A stretch of DNA of 51,776 bases. Source: Candidatus Heimdallarchaeota archaeon (GTDB lineage Archaea; Asgardarchaeota; Heimdallarchaeia; Hodarchaeales; Hodarchaeaceae). A model generated the notes under the pieces. It had not been told where the DNA came from. It saw only the letters and a program-made list of their open reading frames with translations, and did not search any database. Where the stretch lies: NCBI GenBank assembly GCA_019057635.1, contig DXJL01000199.1:1-51776 (forward strand). The letters run 5' to 3'. Position 1 is the stretch's first letter. The number at the start of each line of letters is the position of its first letter. Shown piece by piece: positions 16,100 to 23,740 of the stretch. The translations under genes were made by a program, and so were the position numbers.

Positions 16100-17848
16100 A
16101 TGGTTAACCCTCAAAATAGTCCCAAATATCCATTGAACTTACCGAAAACATTAGAGTATCCAGATAAGCCATTGTACGATCTTCTTGAGAAAGCAGTGGC
16201 TTCCTATCCTGACGCTCCTGCGTTAACTATAGAAACTGGAAGCTTTGATAAAATTGGTACCATGACTTACACAGAATTTAGCGATGCCACTGATAAATTT
16301 GCTGCTTATCTAGCTAACAAAGGGATAGTTCCTGGTGATCGTGTCGCTGTCTTCTTACCGAATATGATCGAATTTGTAGTTGCATATTACGGAATTATGA
16401 AAGCTGGAGCAATTGTAGTGAGCTTGAACTTTCAATACCCGGCACGCGAATTAGAATTCCAACTTAAAGAGACAGGTACAAAAGGTATTGTCTGTGCTGA
16501 TATGATAACTGCAGCTGCGCAACCCTATGAGGTTGTAAAAACAGTTAGAGATGCAGGAAATAGCCCTCTAGAATTTATTGTAGTGGCGACAATTAGCCAG
16601 TATCTTTCCAAGATCAAAGGATTCCTTGCAGGAGTTGTTGGAAAGAAGTCTAAAAAGGACAATCGCGATATCTTTATGCATGAAATATATGGAAAATTCA
16701 AGGCTAGTGATCGTCCGCGTATAGACCCACCAAAACCAGATGACGTTGCAGTGTTAATGTTTACTGGAGGAACTACTGGTGCACCAAAAGCAGCAATGCT
16801 AACACACCGAAATTTATACGCTAATGTTCTACAAGGAGCCACCTGGTTAGACCCTCCTCCAGAAACTGGAAAGACTGTCGTTATGGGAAGTTTACCCTTT
16901 TATCATTCATTTGGTGCCACTACAGCCATGAATATCAGTGTCCTTTTTTGTGGAAATACAATTTTAATGATGGATCCAAGAGAAAATAAGTTCACCCAGT
17001 TATTACACTTGATTCAAAAGTATAAAGTCGAGATTTTCTGTTCCATACCTTCCTTATATGCTGCATTAATAAATCATCCCGACTTAGAGAAGTATGATCT
17101 TTCGAGTCTCATGGTATCTGTATCTGGCGCTGCTCCAATGCCCGTCGCTACTCTTCAAGAATATGAATCAGTTACAGGTGCTAATCTCGCCGAAGGATAC
17201 GGTTTAACAGAAACATCTCCAATAGCTTGTGCAAATCCAATGATTCCTTGGGAAGAAGGAGGTAAACCTCTTAAAAAGGCTGGTTCAGTTGGAGTTCCAT
17301 TTCCAGATACAGAAGCACTGATTCTCGACCTTGATACTGGAACCACCACACTAGCTACAGAGGAAGAAGGCGAAATTGCCTTAGGTGGCCCTCAGATATT
17401 CAAAGGCTATTTCAAAAAAGAGAAGGCTACAGAAGAAGTCATGCGTACCATCAATGGTAAGCGATATTTCCTTACAGGAGATATTGGAAAAATCGATGAA
17501 GACGGTTATTTATGGATTACTGACAGGAAGAAAGACATGATTGATGTTTCAGGGTTTAAAGCCTATCCACGCGAAATTGAAGAAGTGATAATTGCTCATC
17601 CTGCAGTTTCTATTGCTGCTGTCATAGGAGTTCCCCATCCGAAAGTCGGTGAGACTGTAAAGGCATTTGTAGTGCTCAAACCTGGTAAGGAAGCAACCAA
17701 AGAAGAGATTATTGCTTATTGCAAGGATAACCTTGTCAAGTATAAAGTTCCTCACTATCTCGAATTTCGTGATGAGTTACCCATGACTAATGTCGGTAAA
17801 GTGCTCAGACGGACCTTACGAGATGAAGAGAAACAAAAAGGTAATTAA
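16100..17848 (+). CDS. AMP-forming acyl-CoA synthetase (FadD-like)
   Basis: This 582-residue enzyme of the acyl/aryl-CoA synthetase superfamily has the P-loop-like motif VLMFTGGTTGAPKAAMLTHRN split near residue 225, the core motif EGYGLTETSP, and YFLTGDIGKIDEDGYLWI. The hinge and acceptor region is DRKKDMIDVSGFKAYPREIEE, and the C-terminal lysine for adenylation is in MTNVGKVLRR. It activates a carboxylic acid with ATP to an acyl-AMP and then to acyl-CoA. Sequence flavour is closest to long- or medium-chain fatty-acid CoA ligases, including an insertion after residue 160, but the substrate cannot be fixed. It is monocistronic, ending in a hairpin with the converging gene. Confidence 0.9.
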   Translation: MVNPQNSPKYPLNLPKTLEYPDKPLYDLLEKAVASYPDAPALTIETGSFDKIGTMTYTEFSDATDKFAAYLANKGIVPGDRVAVFLPNMIEFVVAYYGIMKAGAIVVSLNFQYPARELEFQLKETGTKGIVCADMITAAAQPYEVVKTVRDAGNSPLEFIVVATISQYLSKIKGFLAGVVGKKSKKDNRDIFMHEIYGKFKASDRPRIDPPKPDDVAVLMFTGGTTGAPKAAMLTHRNLYANVLQGATWLDPPPETGKTVVMGSLPFYHSFGATTAMNISVLFCGNTILMMDPRENKFTQLLHLIQKYKVEIFCSIPSLYAALINHPDLEKYDLSSLMVSVSGAAPMPVATLQEYESVTGANLAEGYGLTETSPIACANPMIPWEEGGKPLKKAGSVGVPFPDTEALILDLDTGTTTLATEEEGEIALGGPQIFKGYFKKEKATEEVMRTINGKRYFLTGDIGKIDEDGYLWITDRKKDMIDVSGFKAYPREIEEVIIAHPAVSIAAVIGVPHPKVGETVKAFVVLKPGKEATKEEIIAYCKDNLVKYKVPHYLEFRDELPMTNVGKVLRRTLRDEEKQKGN

Positions 17849-17892
17849 TAATTAATCACCAATCCTCTTCTCATTTTTTATGTTAAAACTTC

Positions 17893-17917
17893 CCTCCTGA
17901 AGCAATAAATCAGGAGG
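17893..17917. terminator. Hairpin between converging genes
   Basis: CCTCCTGA (17893-17900) and TCAGGAGG (17910-17917) are perfect inverted copies around a nine-base loop, with a T-run (TTTTT, 17925-17929) shortly after. It sits between the ends of the acyl-CoA synthetase and winged-helix genes, so it could terminate rightward transcription and, less well, leftward. Archaeal terminators usually lack hairpins, so an RNA-processing or protective role is possible. Confidence 0.5.
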
Positions 17918-17940
17918 AAATCAATTTTTCTGGGTTCTCT

Positions 17941-18189
17941 TCAAATATCAAGCTCTGATTGATCAACTTTATCAGAGAGTCCCCAAATGATAGCTTTTTT
18001 CTCTTTGGATAATTTTTTGGTTAACATCCCTTGTGCATTGAGATCGGCAATCGCTCCAGGCACACGATCTCGACATTCGGCAATCCCTAAGGTTTCTGCT
18101 TCAGTAATTAATTCTTTGGTCGAAGATGGCCCCATATCATTAAGTAGTAAGAGTATCAGTCGTTTAGTCTTCTCCATGCTTTTACCCAT
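17941..18189 (-). CDS. Small winged-helix DNA-binding protein
   Basis: This 82-residue protein has a compact winged-helix pattern: LILLLLNDMGPSSTKELITEA as helices 1-2, ECRDRVPGAIADLNAQGMLTK as the recognition helix and following strand, and a wing with KEKKAIIWGLSD. The size and layout resemble small archaeal MarR/ArsR-like or DprA-tail winged helices. It starts at ATG 18189 or at ATG 18177 and follows the cysteine desulfurase gene by 28 bases on the same strand, so it is probably co-transcribed and may regulate that gene. No metal-binding cysteine cluster is visible, which argues against an Rrf2/IscR-type Fe-S sensor. Confidence 0.65.
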   Translation of the reverse strand: MGKSMEKTKRLILLLLNDMGPSSTKELITEAETLGIAECRDRVPGAIADLNAQGMLTKKLSKEKKAIIWGLSDKVDQSELDI

Positions 18190-18217
18190 TCGATCTCACG
18201 TCCAAAGATGAAGCGAT

Positions 18218-19453
18218 TTAGCTCAAAGTGTCCATGATCTCCCGGAGAGCATCAATAAAGGTTCTTACTTCATCTTCAGTATTATATAAGTACCAAGAAG
18301 GGCGTAGAGTACCTTGATCCAAGTCTAAAGAATGATGGAAAGCATGGGTGCAATGGTAACCTGACCGTAGGAAAATATTGAACATATCATCGAGTAATAT
18401 CGCAACTTCGTGTGGATTTATGTCTTTTAAGTTAATTGCAGCCAGAGCTGCCCGATCTTCTGCTTTAGCTGGACCCAGATAAGAAAGATTATCTCCAAAT
18501 TCTTTTAATCCCTCTAACATCACTCGACTAAGTGATACTTCATGTTGATGGATATTATCCATACCAATTGAATCAAGATAATCGATAGCTGCCCCAGCGG
18601 CAATTACACCAGCATAGTTCTGTAGTCCTGCCTCAAACTTTGCTGGTGGGGGTAACATTTTAATCGTATTAGGAATTTTTACATCACTCACGGTTTCTCC
18701 GCCTAAAATCAAAGGATGGAGCTTTTCTAAGATATGATATCTTCCCCACAGGAATCCTATTCCAGTAGGTCCGCATGCTTTATGCATTGAAACGCCCATG
18801 AGATCTACATCTAATTTTTGAACATCAATTGCCAAATGTGGGAAGGATTGAGCCGCATCTAGTTGAAAAACTCCCTCTCGTTCATGAATGATTTTAGAAA
18901 TGGTTTGAACATCAATTATCCCTGCTGTAACATTGCTAACTTGTGCTAGACTGACGAGAAATTTTCCAGGTTGGCATTCGTTCACAGCCTCAGTAATGCT
19001 ATCCAATGAGCAAATTCCGGTTTCACCAGCATCAAGCACCTTGAGTTTTATTTTTCCAGCATTTTCAAGAAACATCCATTTCACAATATTGGAATTATGT
19101 GATTCTGACGTAGTAATAATTGTTTCCGATCCATCAAGTTTAAGGATCATGCTTCCAAGATTAAGCGCTTCAGTTGTATTCTTTGTCCAGACAACTTCAG
19201 AAGAATTTTTTGCATTGATGAACTTGGCCGTCTTTTCTCGGGCCGCTTCATATCGTTTTGTTGTCTCACGGGAAAACATATGAGGCGATCGTCCAGCACA
19301 GGCAGTGAATTTGGTATAATAGTCCATTAAAGCCTGAATCACTGGTTTCGGCTTCAGTGACATGCACGCACTGTCAGCATAAATAATAGGACTCCCATCC
19401 TTTAATTCAAATAAAGCAGGGAAATCTTCCCTGATGTTGTTTACATCAATCAT
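18218..19453 (-). CDS. Class V aminotransferase, SufS/CsdA-type cysteine desulfurase
   Basis: This PLP enzyme of the cysteine desulfurase family has an N-terminal IIYADSACMSLKPKPVI, the His of TSESHNSN, the PLP-pocket Asp in FQLDAAQSFPHL, and the Schiff-base lysine in SMHKACGPTGIGFLWG. The catalytic cysteine is in LRSGYHCTHAFH near the C-terminus, followed by LRPSWYLYNTEDEV. It removes sulfur from cysteine, giving alanine and a persulfide for Fe-S clusters or thio-modifications. The open frame goes back to 19465, but GGTGAT at 19458-19463 precedes ATG 19453, which I choose. No SufBCD or IscU gene is next to it; the adjoining winged-helix gene is its only obvious operon partner. Confidence 0.85.
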   Translation of the reverse strand: MIDVNNIREDFPALFELKDGSPIIYADSACMSLKPKPVIQALMDYYTKFTACAGRSPHMFSRETTKRYEAAREKTAKFINAKNSSEVVWTKNTTEALNLGSMILKLDGSETIITTSESHNSNIVKWMFLENAGKIKLKVLDAGETGICSLDSITEAVNECQPGKFLVSLAQVSNVTAGIIDVQTISKIIHEREGVFQLDAAQSFPHLAIDVQKLDVDLMGVSMHKACGPTGIGFLWGRYHILEKLHPLILGGETVSDVKIPNTIKMLPPPAKFEAGLQNYAGVIAAGAAIDYLDSIGMDNIHQHEVSLSRVMLEGLKEFGDNLSYLGPAKAEDRAALAAINLKDINPHEVAILLDDMFNIFLRSGYHCTHAFHHSLDLDQGTLRPSWYLYNTEDEVRTFIDALREIMDTLS

Positions 19454-19581
19454 TCTTATCACCATTTACATTGAATTTTGCTTAACTACAGTGAGGAATC
19501 ATAATCTCAACTTCATTTAAAGGTTCAATATCGTGTTAGAAGATCTTATATCTCCCCTTGTAAATTTTATCCCTAATAATT

Positions 19582-20772
19582 CTAGATTTTCCCTCGTATT
19601 ACATCATCCAGAAAATCATCTAAGGCTTCGATATCTTCTTTGGATTGGGTAGCACTATGAACAATTTCGGCTGTTTCAGCAGTTTTCTGAGATAAGCTAG
19701 TCAACATATCACCTATTGCAATGCTATGGATCGTTAATTTCCTTTGCAACTCTTGAGCAGTGCTGATACGCTCCCCCAATTTTAAGGCCGATCCGAGATC
19801 TTCTATAAATGCGGTTTGGATACTTAAAAGACCAGATTCAATGTTTTGTTTGATTTTTGGTGGTAAATCCAGTTCAATCCCGTGTCGTTTAATTTTTTCC
19901 ACCAACCAAGTATTAATTAGTAATATTTCTGGTATTCCTGAAAGGTTGGGAAGCTGTCGGTCTTCAGGAAAGTACCATTCGTGTTGAATTTGATTGATGA
20001 GGTTTAATGTCTCTTTACGAATCATAGTAGACAGCTGATATTCGACCGTTGAGATAATTAGTCGATCCATTTTCTTTACTACAGCTTTGAAGACATCACG
20101 CAATTGTCCCCACTTATTTTCCTCTTCTGGAAGTGTTAACTCAAGTATTCTTTTTGGTAGGAATTCCGTAATTTTTTGGATTAACCGAAACTCTGAGTCT
20201 ATTCTACCTAATTTTCCTGTTCTAAATACTTCCAGTTGCTTCCAATGTGCTGGTTGTTCAATCATATCGCGAATAAGTTCGAACAAATATTGGTTAGGGT
20301 TACTTACGCGTAATAAATTAACTCCTGAACGAAAGTTTAGCCTATGCCCTCGTTCGCGAACTAAGTCCTTGTATTCTAATCGGGAATGGCTCTCCAGACC
20401 CAATGATCCGACGATCATAATTCCAAAGTTAAATTCTTCAATAGTCGTTGCATAATCTTTATGAAAAACTGTTTCTACAGGAATTTTTCTGTCCCAATCC
20501 ATATTATCTTTTCCACGAATGGAGATATGTTGACCTTTAGTTTTAAATGTAAGAGTTTTTCCACGGAAATCTTGCTGAAATATTATTCCATCTGAGGCTA
20601 CAGGAATAAATTTGATATAATTATCCTTGAATTGTTCAATAAACAGAGCAAATAACTCAGATTTTCCAAAACCTCTAGGACCGAGTATTAACAGCGGTAA
20701 CTGCATCTGACCATCAAATAAATTGAAGTACCCTAGTTCACCGTGAAGGCTGAAGAGTTTTTGAACTTTCAC
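19582..20772 (-). CDS. P-loop NTPase-like protein of unknown function
   Basis: The 396-residue protein starts with GTG at 20772. A Walker A motif, LGPRGFGKSELF, lies at about residues 31-42, after a short N-terminus (LHGELGYFNLFDGQ). A convincing Walker B is not obvious; FGIMIVGSLGLES (about 117-129) occupies a plausible place but lacks the acidic pair. The second half is helical and rich in Glu, Lys and Gln, ending in a coiled-coil-like stretch (SLSQKTAETAEIVHSATQ, then KEDIEALDDFLDDVI). It has no membrane helix. Upstream it is divergent from a YycJ-like hydrolase. I do not recognise a family; an AAA-like or STAND-like role is guesswork. Confidence 0.55.
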   Translation of the reverse strand: MKVQKLFSLHGELGYFNLFDGQMQLPLLILGPRGFGKSELFALFIEQFKDNYIKFIPVASDGIIFQQDFRGKTLTFKTKGQHISIRGKDNMDWDRKIPVETVFHKDYATTIEEFNFGIMIVGSLGLESHSRLEYKDLVRERGHRLNFRSGVNLLRVSNPNQYLFELIRDMIEQPAHWKQLEVFRTGKLGRIDSEFRLIQKITEFLPKRILELTLPEEENKWGQLRDVFKAVVKKMDRLIISTVEYQLSTMIRKETLNLINQIQHEWYFPEDRQLPNLSGIPEILLINTWLVEKIKRHGIELDLPPKIKQNIESGLLSIQTAFIEDLGSALKLGERISTAQELQRKLTIHSIAIGDMLTSLSQKTAETAEIVHSATQSKEDIEALDDFLDDVIRGKI

Positions 20773-20923
20773 AGAATTTCATCAATCTTTCAGTTCTTGA
20801 TATAGTTCTCGGTGTCACTTCGATTACTTATATGATTTTTCAGGTCTTCAGAAATACTCTCCTAAATCTTTATTATTCCTCTCCCAAGAAAGGCTAATAC
20901 CAAGATACACCCTATGTGATTCG

Positions 20924-21814
20924 ATGAAAATCAAATTTCAAGCTCTTGCTTCTGGAAGTAACGGAAATTGTGGAATATTAACAACTCCCGAAGGAGCTTT
21001 ATTGATCGAAGCAGGAATCACTCGAAAAAAATTACTTTATCTGTTGAGGAAAGCAAAAATTTCACCAACGGATTTGCAGGGGATCTTGATTAGTCATTCT
21101 CACAGTGACCATTGTCGGGGTCTACCCGTCATCACTGAATCGTTAAATGTCCCTATAATTAGTTCTAAGGGTACTCGAGAAGGATTTAGGGGATTCCAAT
21201 CCCTAGATTCAAGGTGGAAACATATTACTAAGAAATCAGTCACAATTAACTCAAGTACTGCGCTTTCTTTCGGTGCTTTTCAGATACATTCCTTACCTAC
21301 TGTACATGATGCATTAGGAGCAAATGGATTTTTCATAGAATATAATGACATAGGAATCAGCATTGTCACAGACACAGGACGATTGTTACCCCATCATTTG
21401 GATGCTATTAACAAGTCTAATATTGTGTTACTAGAAATGAATCACGATATAGCTGCATTATATCGTTCACATCGAACAATATGGTTGAAAAAGCGTATAA
21501 GGGGCACTCATTTAGATAATGGACAAACAATTGATGCTTTAAGCCAGATAGACACAGAAAGTAAAGTATTGATGTTTGGACATTTAAGCGGAGAGTGTAA
21601 CTCACCAAAGTTAGTAAAAAATGAATTAGCAAAATGGGGGAAGGATATTGAGGATTTTCCATGGGACTGTTATATTTGCCGTCGTAACTCACCAGGGCCG
21701 TTGATTACTTTATCTGGGGGAGATAAGTTGAGCTCCTCTGAAAACTCACTCAATTTAAACTCGTTAAAGGAAACTTACAAGCCACCTAAAGATCTGTTAT
21801 CATATTTTTCTTAG
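20924..21814 (+). CDS. YycJ/WalJ-like metallo-beta-lactamase-fold protein (copy 1)
   Basis: This 296-residue hydrolase opens with KFQALASGSNGNCGIL, the usual N-terminus of YycJ/WalJ-like proteins, followed by LIEAGITRKKL. The first metal motif is SHSHSDHCRGLP (about residues 57-68), further ligands are the His in LPTVHDALGAN, the Asp in IVTDTGRLLPHH, and the late His in FGHLSGECNSP. The C-terminal 60 residues contain DCYICRRNSPG, a Cys pair absent from copy 2. Family members are nuclease- or phosphodiesterase-like. A second, shorter paralogue lies at 29019-29801. It starts at ATG 20924 and is divergent from the P-loop gene. Confidence 0.85.
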   Translation: MKIKFQALASGSNGNCGILTTPEGALLIEAGITRKKLLYLLRKAKISPTDLQGILISHSHSDHCRGLPVITESLNVPIISSKGTREGFRGFQSLDSRWKHITKKSVTINSSTALSFGAFQIHSLPTVHDALGANGFFIEYNDIGISIVTDTGRLLPHHLDAINKSNIVLLEMNHDIAALYRSHRTIWLKKRIRGTHLDNGQTIDALSQIDTESKVLMFGHLSGECNSPKLVKNELAKWGKDIEDFPWDCYICRRNSPGPLITLSGGDKLSSSENSLNLNSLKETYKPPKDLLSYFS

Positions 21815-21837
21815 GGATGGGTTCTTCTCCTGAATAA

Positions 21838-22278
21838 TTATCCAACGAGCAGTGGTTCGATTTCGAATATTTTTTCTTTGATACTTGCTGGGAGGGGAGA
21901 TTTTGCAGATGTTTGGTAATCGAGGACAACAATAACAGCTTCTCCAACCGCTGCGGTACCAGATTGTTCACTAATGACAAGATAATCCATAATAAATCTG
22001 GTGGACTCAAGTTTTGTTACACGAGTTCCTACTTGTATAGTATCTGGATAGAATAATGATTTAATGAACTTGGCTGATGTGCTTGCAAGAATAGGGCCTA
22101 TTTTTGAGTCTCTCATAACTTGGATAAACCCGATGTTTTCAAAATATTTAATCCGAGCTGTTTCAAAGTAACGGAAGAATTTTATATTATTTACGTGCCC
22201 AAATGAGTCCATATCACCCCAAACAACTGGGATTTTTACTACAACTGAATAATCTTCTAATGTGTCCATATTCACCAA
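21838..22278 (-). CDS. Hotdog-fold acyl-CoA thioesterase (YbgC/4HBT type)
   Basis: This 146-residue protein has the 4-hydroxybenzoyl-CoA thioesterase fold signature VVWGDMDSFGHVNNIKFFRYFETAR, here split as WGDMDSFGHVNN and KFFRYFETAR, with the catalytic Asp in GDMDSFGH. The remaining strands (SAKFIKSLFYPDTIQVGTRV; FIMDYLVIS; GEAVIVVLDYQT) complete a single hotdog. It hydrolyses acyl-CoA thioesters; the acyl group is not predictable. Start options are TTG 22278, GTG 22275 and ATG 22269. A broken small gene lies just upstream on the same strand. Confidence 0.86.
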   Translation of the reverse strand: MVNMDTLEDYSVVVKIPVVWGDMDSFGHVNNIKFFRYFETARIKYFENIGFIQVMRDSKIGPILASTSAKFIKSLFYPDTIQVGTRVTKLESTRFIMDYLVISEQSGTAAVGEAVIVVLDYQTSAKSPLPASIKEKIFEIEPLLVG

Positions 22279-22381
22279 TCCTATAACACGGATGGCTTTG
22301 AATAAACTGTAAATTAGAACTTTGTTGTACGGTTCAAGTGTATAAAATCACAAGGAATACCTATTCAGCTTTATATTATTT

Positions 22382-22626
22382 TTAACGGATTATTTCGTCA
22401 AGATAGGTACATATGAGCGCCTCTTTTCTTTGACAAGCTTGAAAATCCTCAAGAATTGAACTAATGAGCACCATAGAACTTTCAGGACGAATTAACTGTT
22501 CTTCTAACCAACTCAGCATTTCTTTGTGGTTATTAATGACATTTTCTATTAATTCCTTACCTTCTACTGGAATTTGGCCATTTTTCGTGCCACTTTAGTC
22601 TTCCTCGAACTATATTTCTTCCCCAT
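22382..22626 (-). pseudogene. Small gene split by a one-base frameshift
   Basis: An ATG at 22624-22626 opens a frame reading MGKKYSSRKTKVARK that stops after 20 codons at a TAG. Adding one base to the five-T run at 22581-22585 (A-run on the coding strand) joins it to an open frame reading NGQIPVEGKELIENVI, then NNHKEMLSWLEEQLI, then RPESSMVLISSILEDFQ, and ending RKEALICTYLDEIIR at TAA 22382-22384. The repaired product is about 81 residues, basic at the start and helical after. It lies just upstream of the thioesterase. Sequencing error, slippage or true loss are all possible. Confidence 0.45.
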
Positions 22627-22908
22627 TCTTATAAATTCGAAAGTGTAAAAAACACTTATTTCGTTGTTAAAAGGATAATATGTTACAGAACGTAGTTATA
22701 TTGGTTAATTGTCCTTTATTTATTAAATTAAATTCAATAATTGATTATTACAATGAATATTGTAGCAGTTTCTCTTTTTTCTCAATTTAATCTAATTTAA
22801 TCATAAAAAGTTAGTTGTTATATAAAGGCTTTATATATCAAAGAAAACCTTATAAAGCAAGAAATTCTAGGGTGATTATAACAGTGATTAGAAATCTTAC
22901 GAAATTGC
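22627..22908. other. AT-rich intergenic region with promoter only
   Basis: This 282-base gap between the broken small gene and the TFB-like gene is very A/T-rich. Apart from the TATA elements listed separately I see no coding frame, RNA gene or long repeat. An upstream AT-rich stretch with several AATTTAA/AATTAAA words could bend DNA or serve as promoter background. Confidence 0.4.
22830..22837 (+). promoter_or_regulatory. Strong TATA box of the TFB-like gene
   Basis: TTTATATA at 22830-22837 is a near-consensus archaeal TATA box, preceded by purine-rich AAGGC; a second TATA-like TTATATAA lies at 22818-22825. Transcription would start near 22860, giving a leader of about 50 bases before the TTG at 22909. 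Confidence 0.5.
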
Positions 22909-23739
22909 TTGGAAGAGTTGGTTTTGGGGTATCCACACAAAAATCAAGGTGAAAATTCTTTTGAAATGTTTGAAGAGAAACAAGATGAATCTCGCGAAAA
23001 TAGTTGGTTTCTAGGTACACTGATTCAATTGGATAGAAGGGTTCCCTCACATTTCTATAGACTCAAAAATACACATAATAGCATTACTCATGAGGAAACT
23101 GGTTGTGACAATCGGTTTCAAATCAATAATGATATTGCATCCCGTCTTGCAGAATTTTTTCCTTTGAAATGGTTAGACATGATTACAAATTCATTCAAAA
23201 ATATAAAACCAAAAGAATTGGGTTTGAGATTACAAGAGGATCGTTTGTATGCGTATTTAGCTTACATTGATCTAGTGTTAACTTTTCGGGGTCTATCCTT
23301 ATTAGATTCTACCCTACAAGAGATTAGTAATGCTTTAGGTGTTGATTTAAACAAACAGAAATTGAGAACATGGCGATTAAGACTTTTAAAGATCTATCCA
23401 AAAATGCGAAATAAATGGAGAAAAATTCGGTCTGAAACTCCAGCCAGAGTTCTTCTTTCAACCCTGATAAGAATTATGAATACTGAAATTAATTATGAAG
23501 GCTATTCAGATGAGGAAATTTTCGATATAAAACACCGAGCGTTAAAATATGGCCAATTATTTGCTGCAATGGATCGAGTAGCACGAATAAAACGTTTGGA
23601 AACATGGGTAAGAGCCATATGCATAAAATCCATCCGTGATAATCATATTAGCTATACTTGTCAAATTTTTCCCAGCATTACCTCTAAAGAGTTCGATGTC
23701 CTTGAAAATAAAAGATGGCAATTAGATAAAATGTTATAG
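22909..23739 (+). CDS. Divergent TFB-like cyclin-box protein
   Basis: The 276-residue basic, helical protein shows a TFB/TFIIB-like cyclin-fold pattern: RLYAYLAYIDLVLTFRGLSLL, then STLQEISNALGVDLN and KQKLRTWRLRLLKIYP, matching the order of helices in an archaeal TFB repeat (AA.iY..C...g...tl.eia...gv....r.y..l). A second helical block, ARVLLSTLIRIM through ETWVRAICIKSIRDN, could be a further cyclin repeat. No N-terminal zinc ribbon (paired CxxC) is present. The start is TTG 22909 or ATG 22966. A strong TATA box lies upstream. Family placement is inferred from pattern only. A different helical DNA-binding protein remains possible. Confidence 0.45.
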   Translation: MEELVLGYPHKNQGENSFEMFEEKQDESRENSWFLGTLIQLDRRVPSHFYRLKNTHNSITHEETGCDNRFQINNDIASRLAEFFPLKWLDMITNSFKNIKPKELGLRLQEDRLYAYLAYIDLVLTFRGLSLLDSTLQEISNALGVDLNKQKLRTWRLRLLKIYPKMRNKWRKIRSETPARVLLSTLIRIMNTEINYEGYSDEEIFDIKHRALKYGQLFAAMDRVARIKRLETWVRAICIKSIRDNHISYTCQIFPSITSKEFDVLENKRWQLDKML

Positions 23740-23740
23740 A

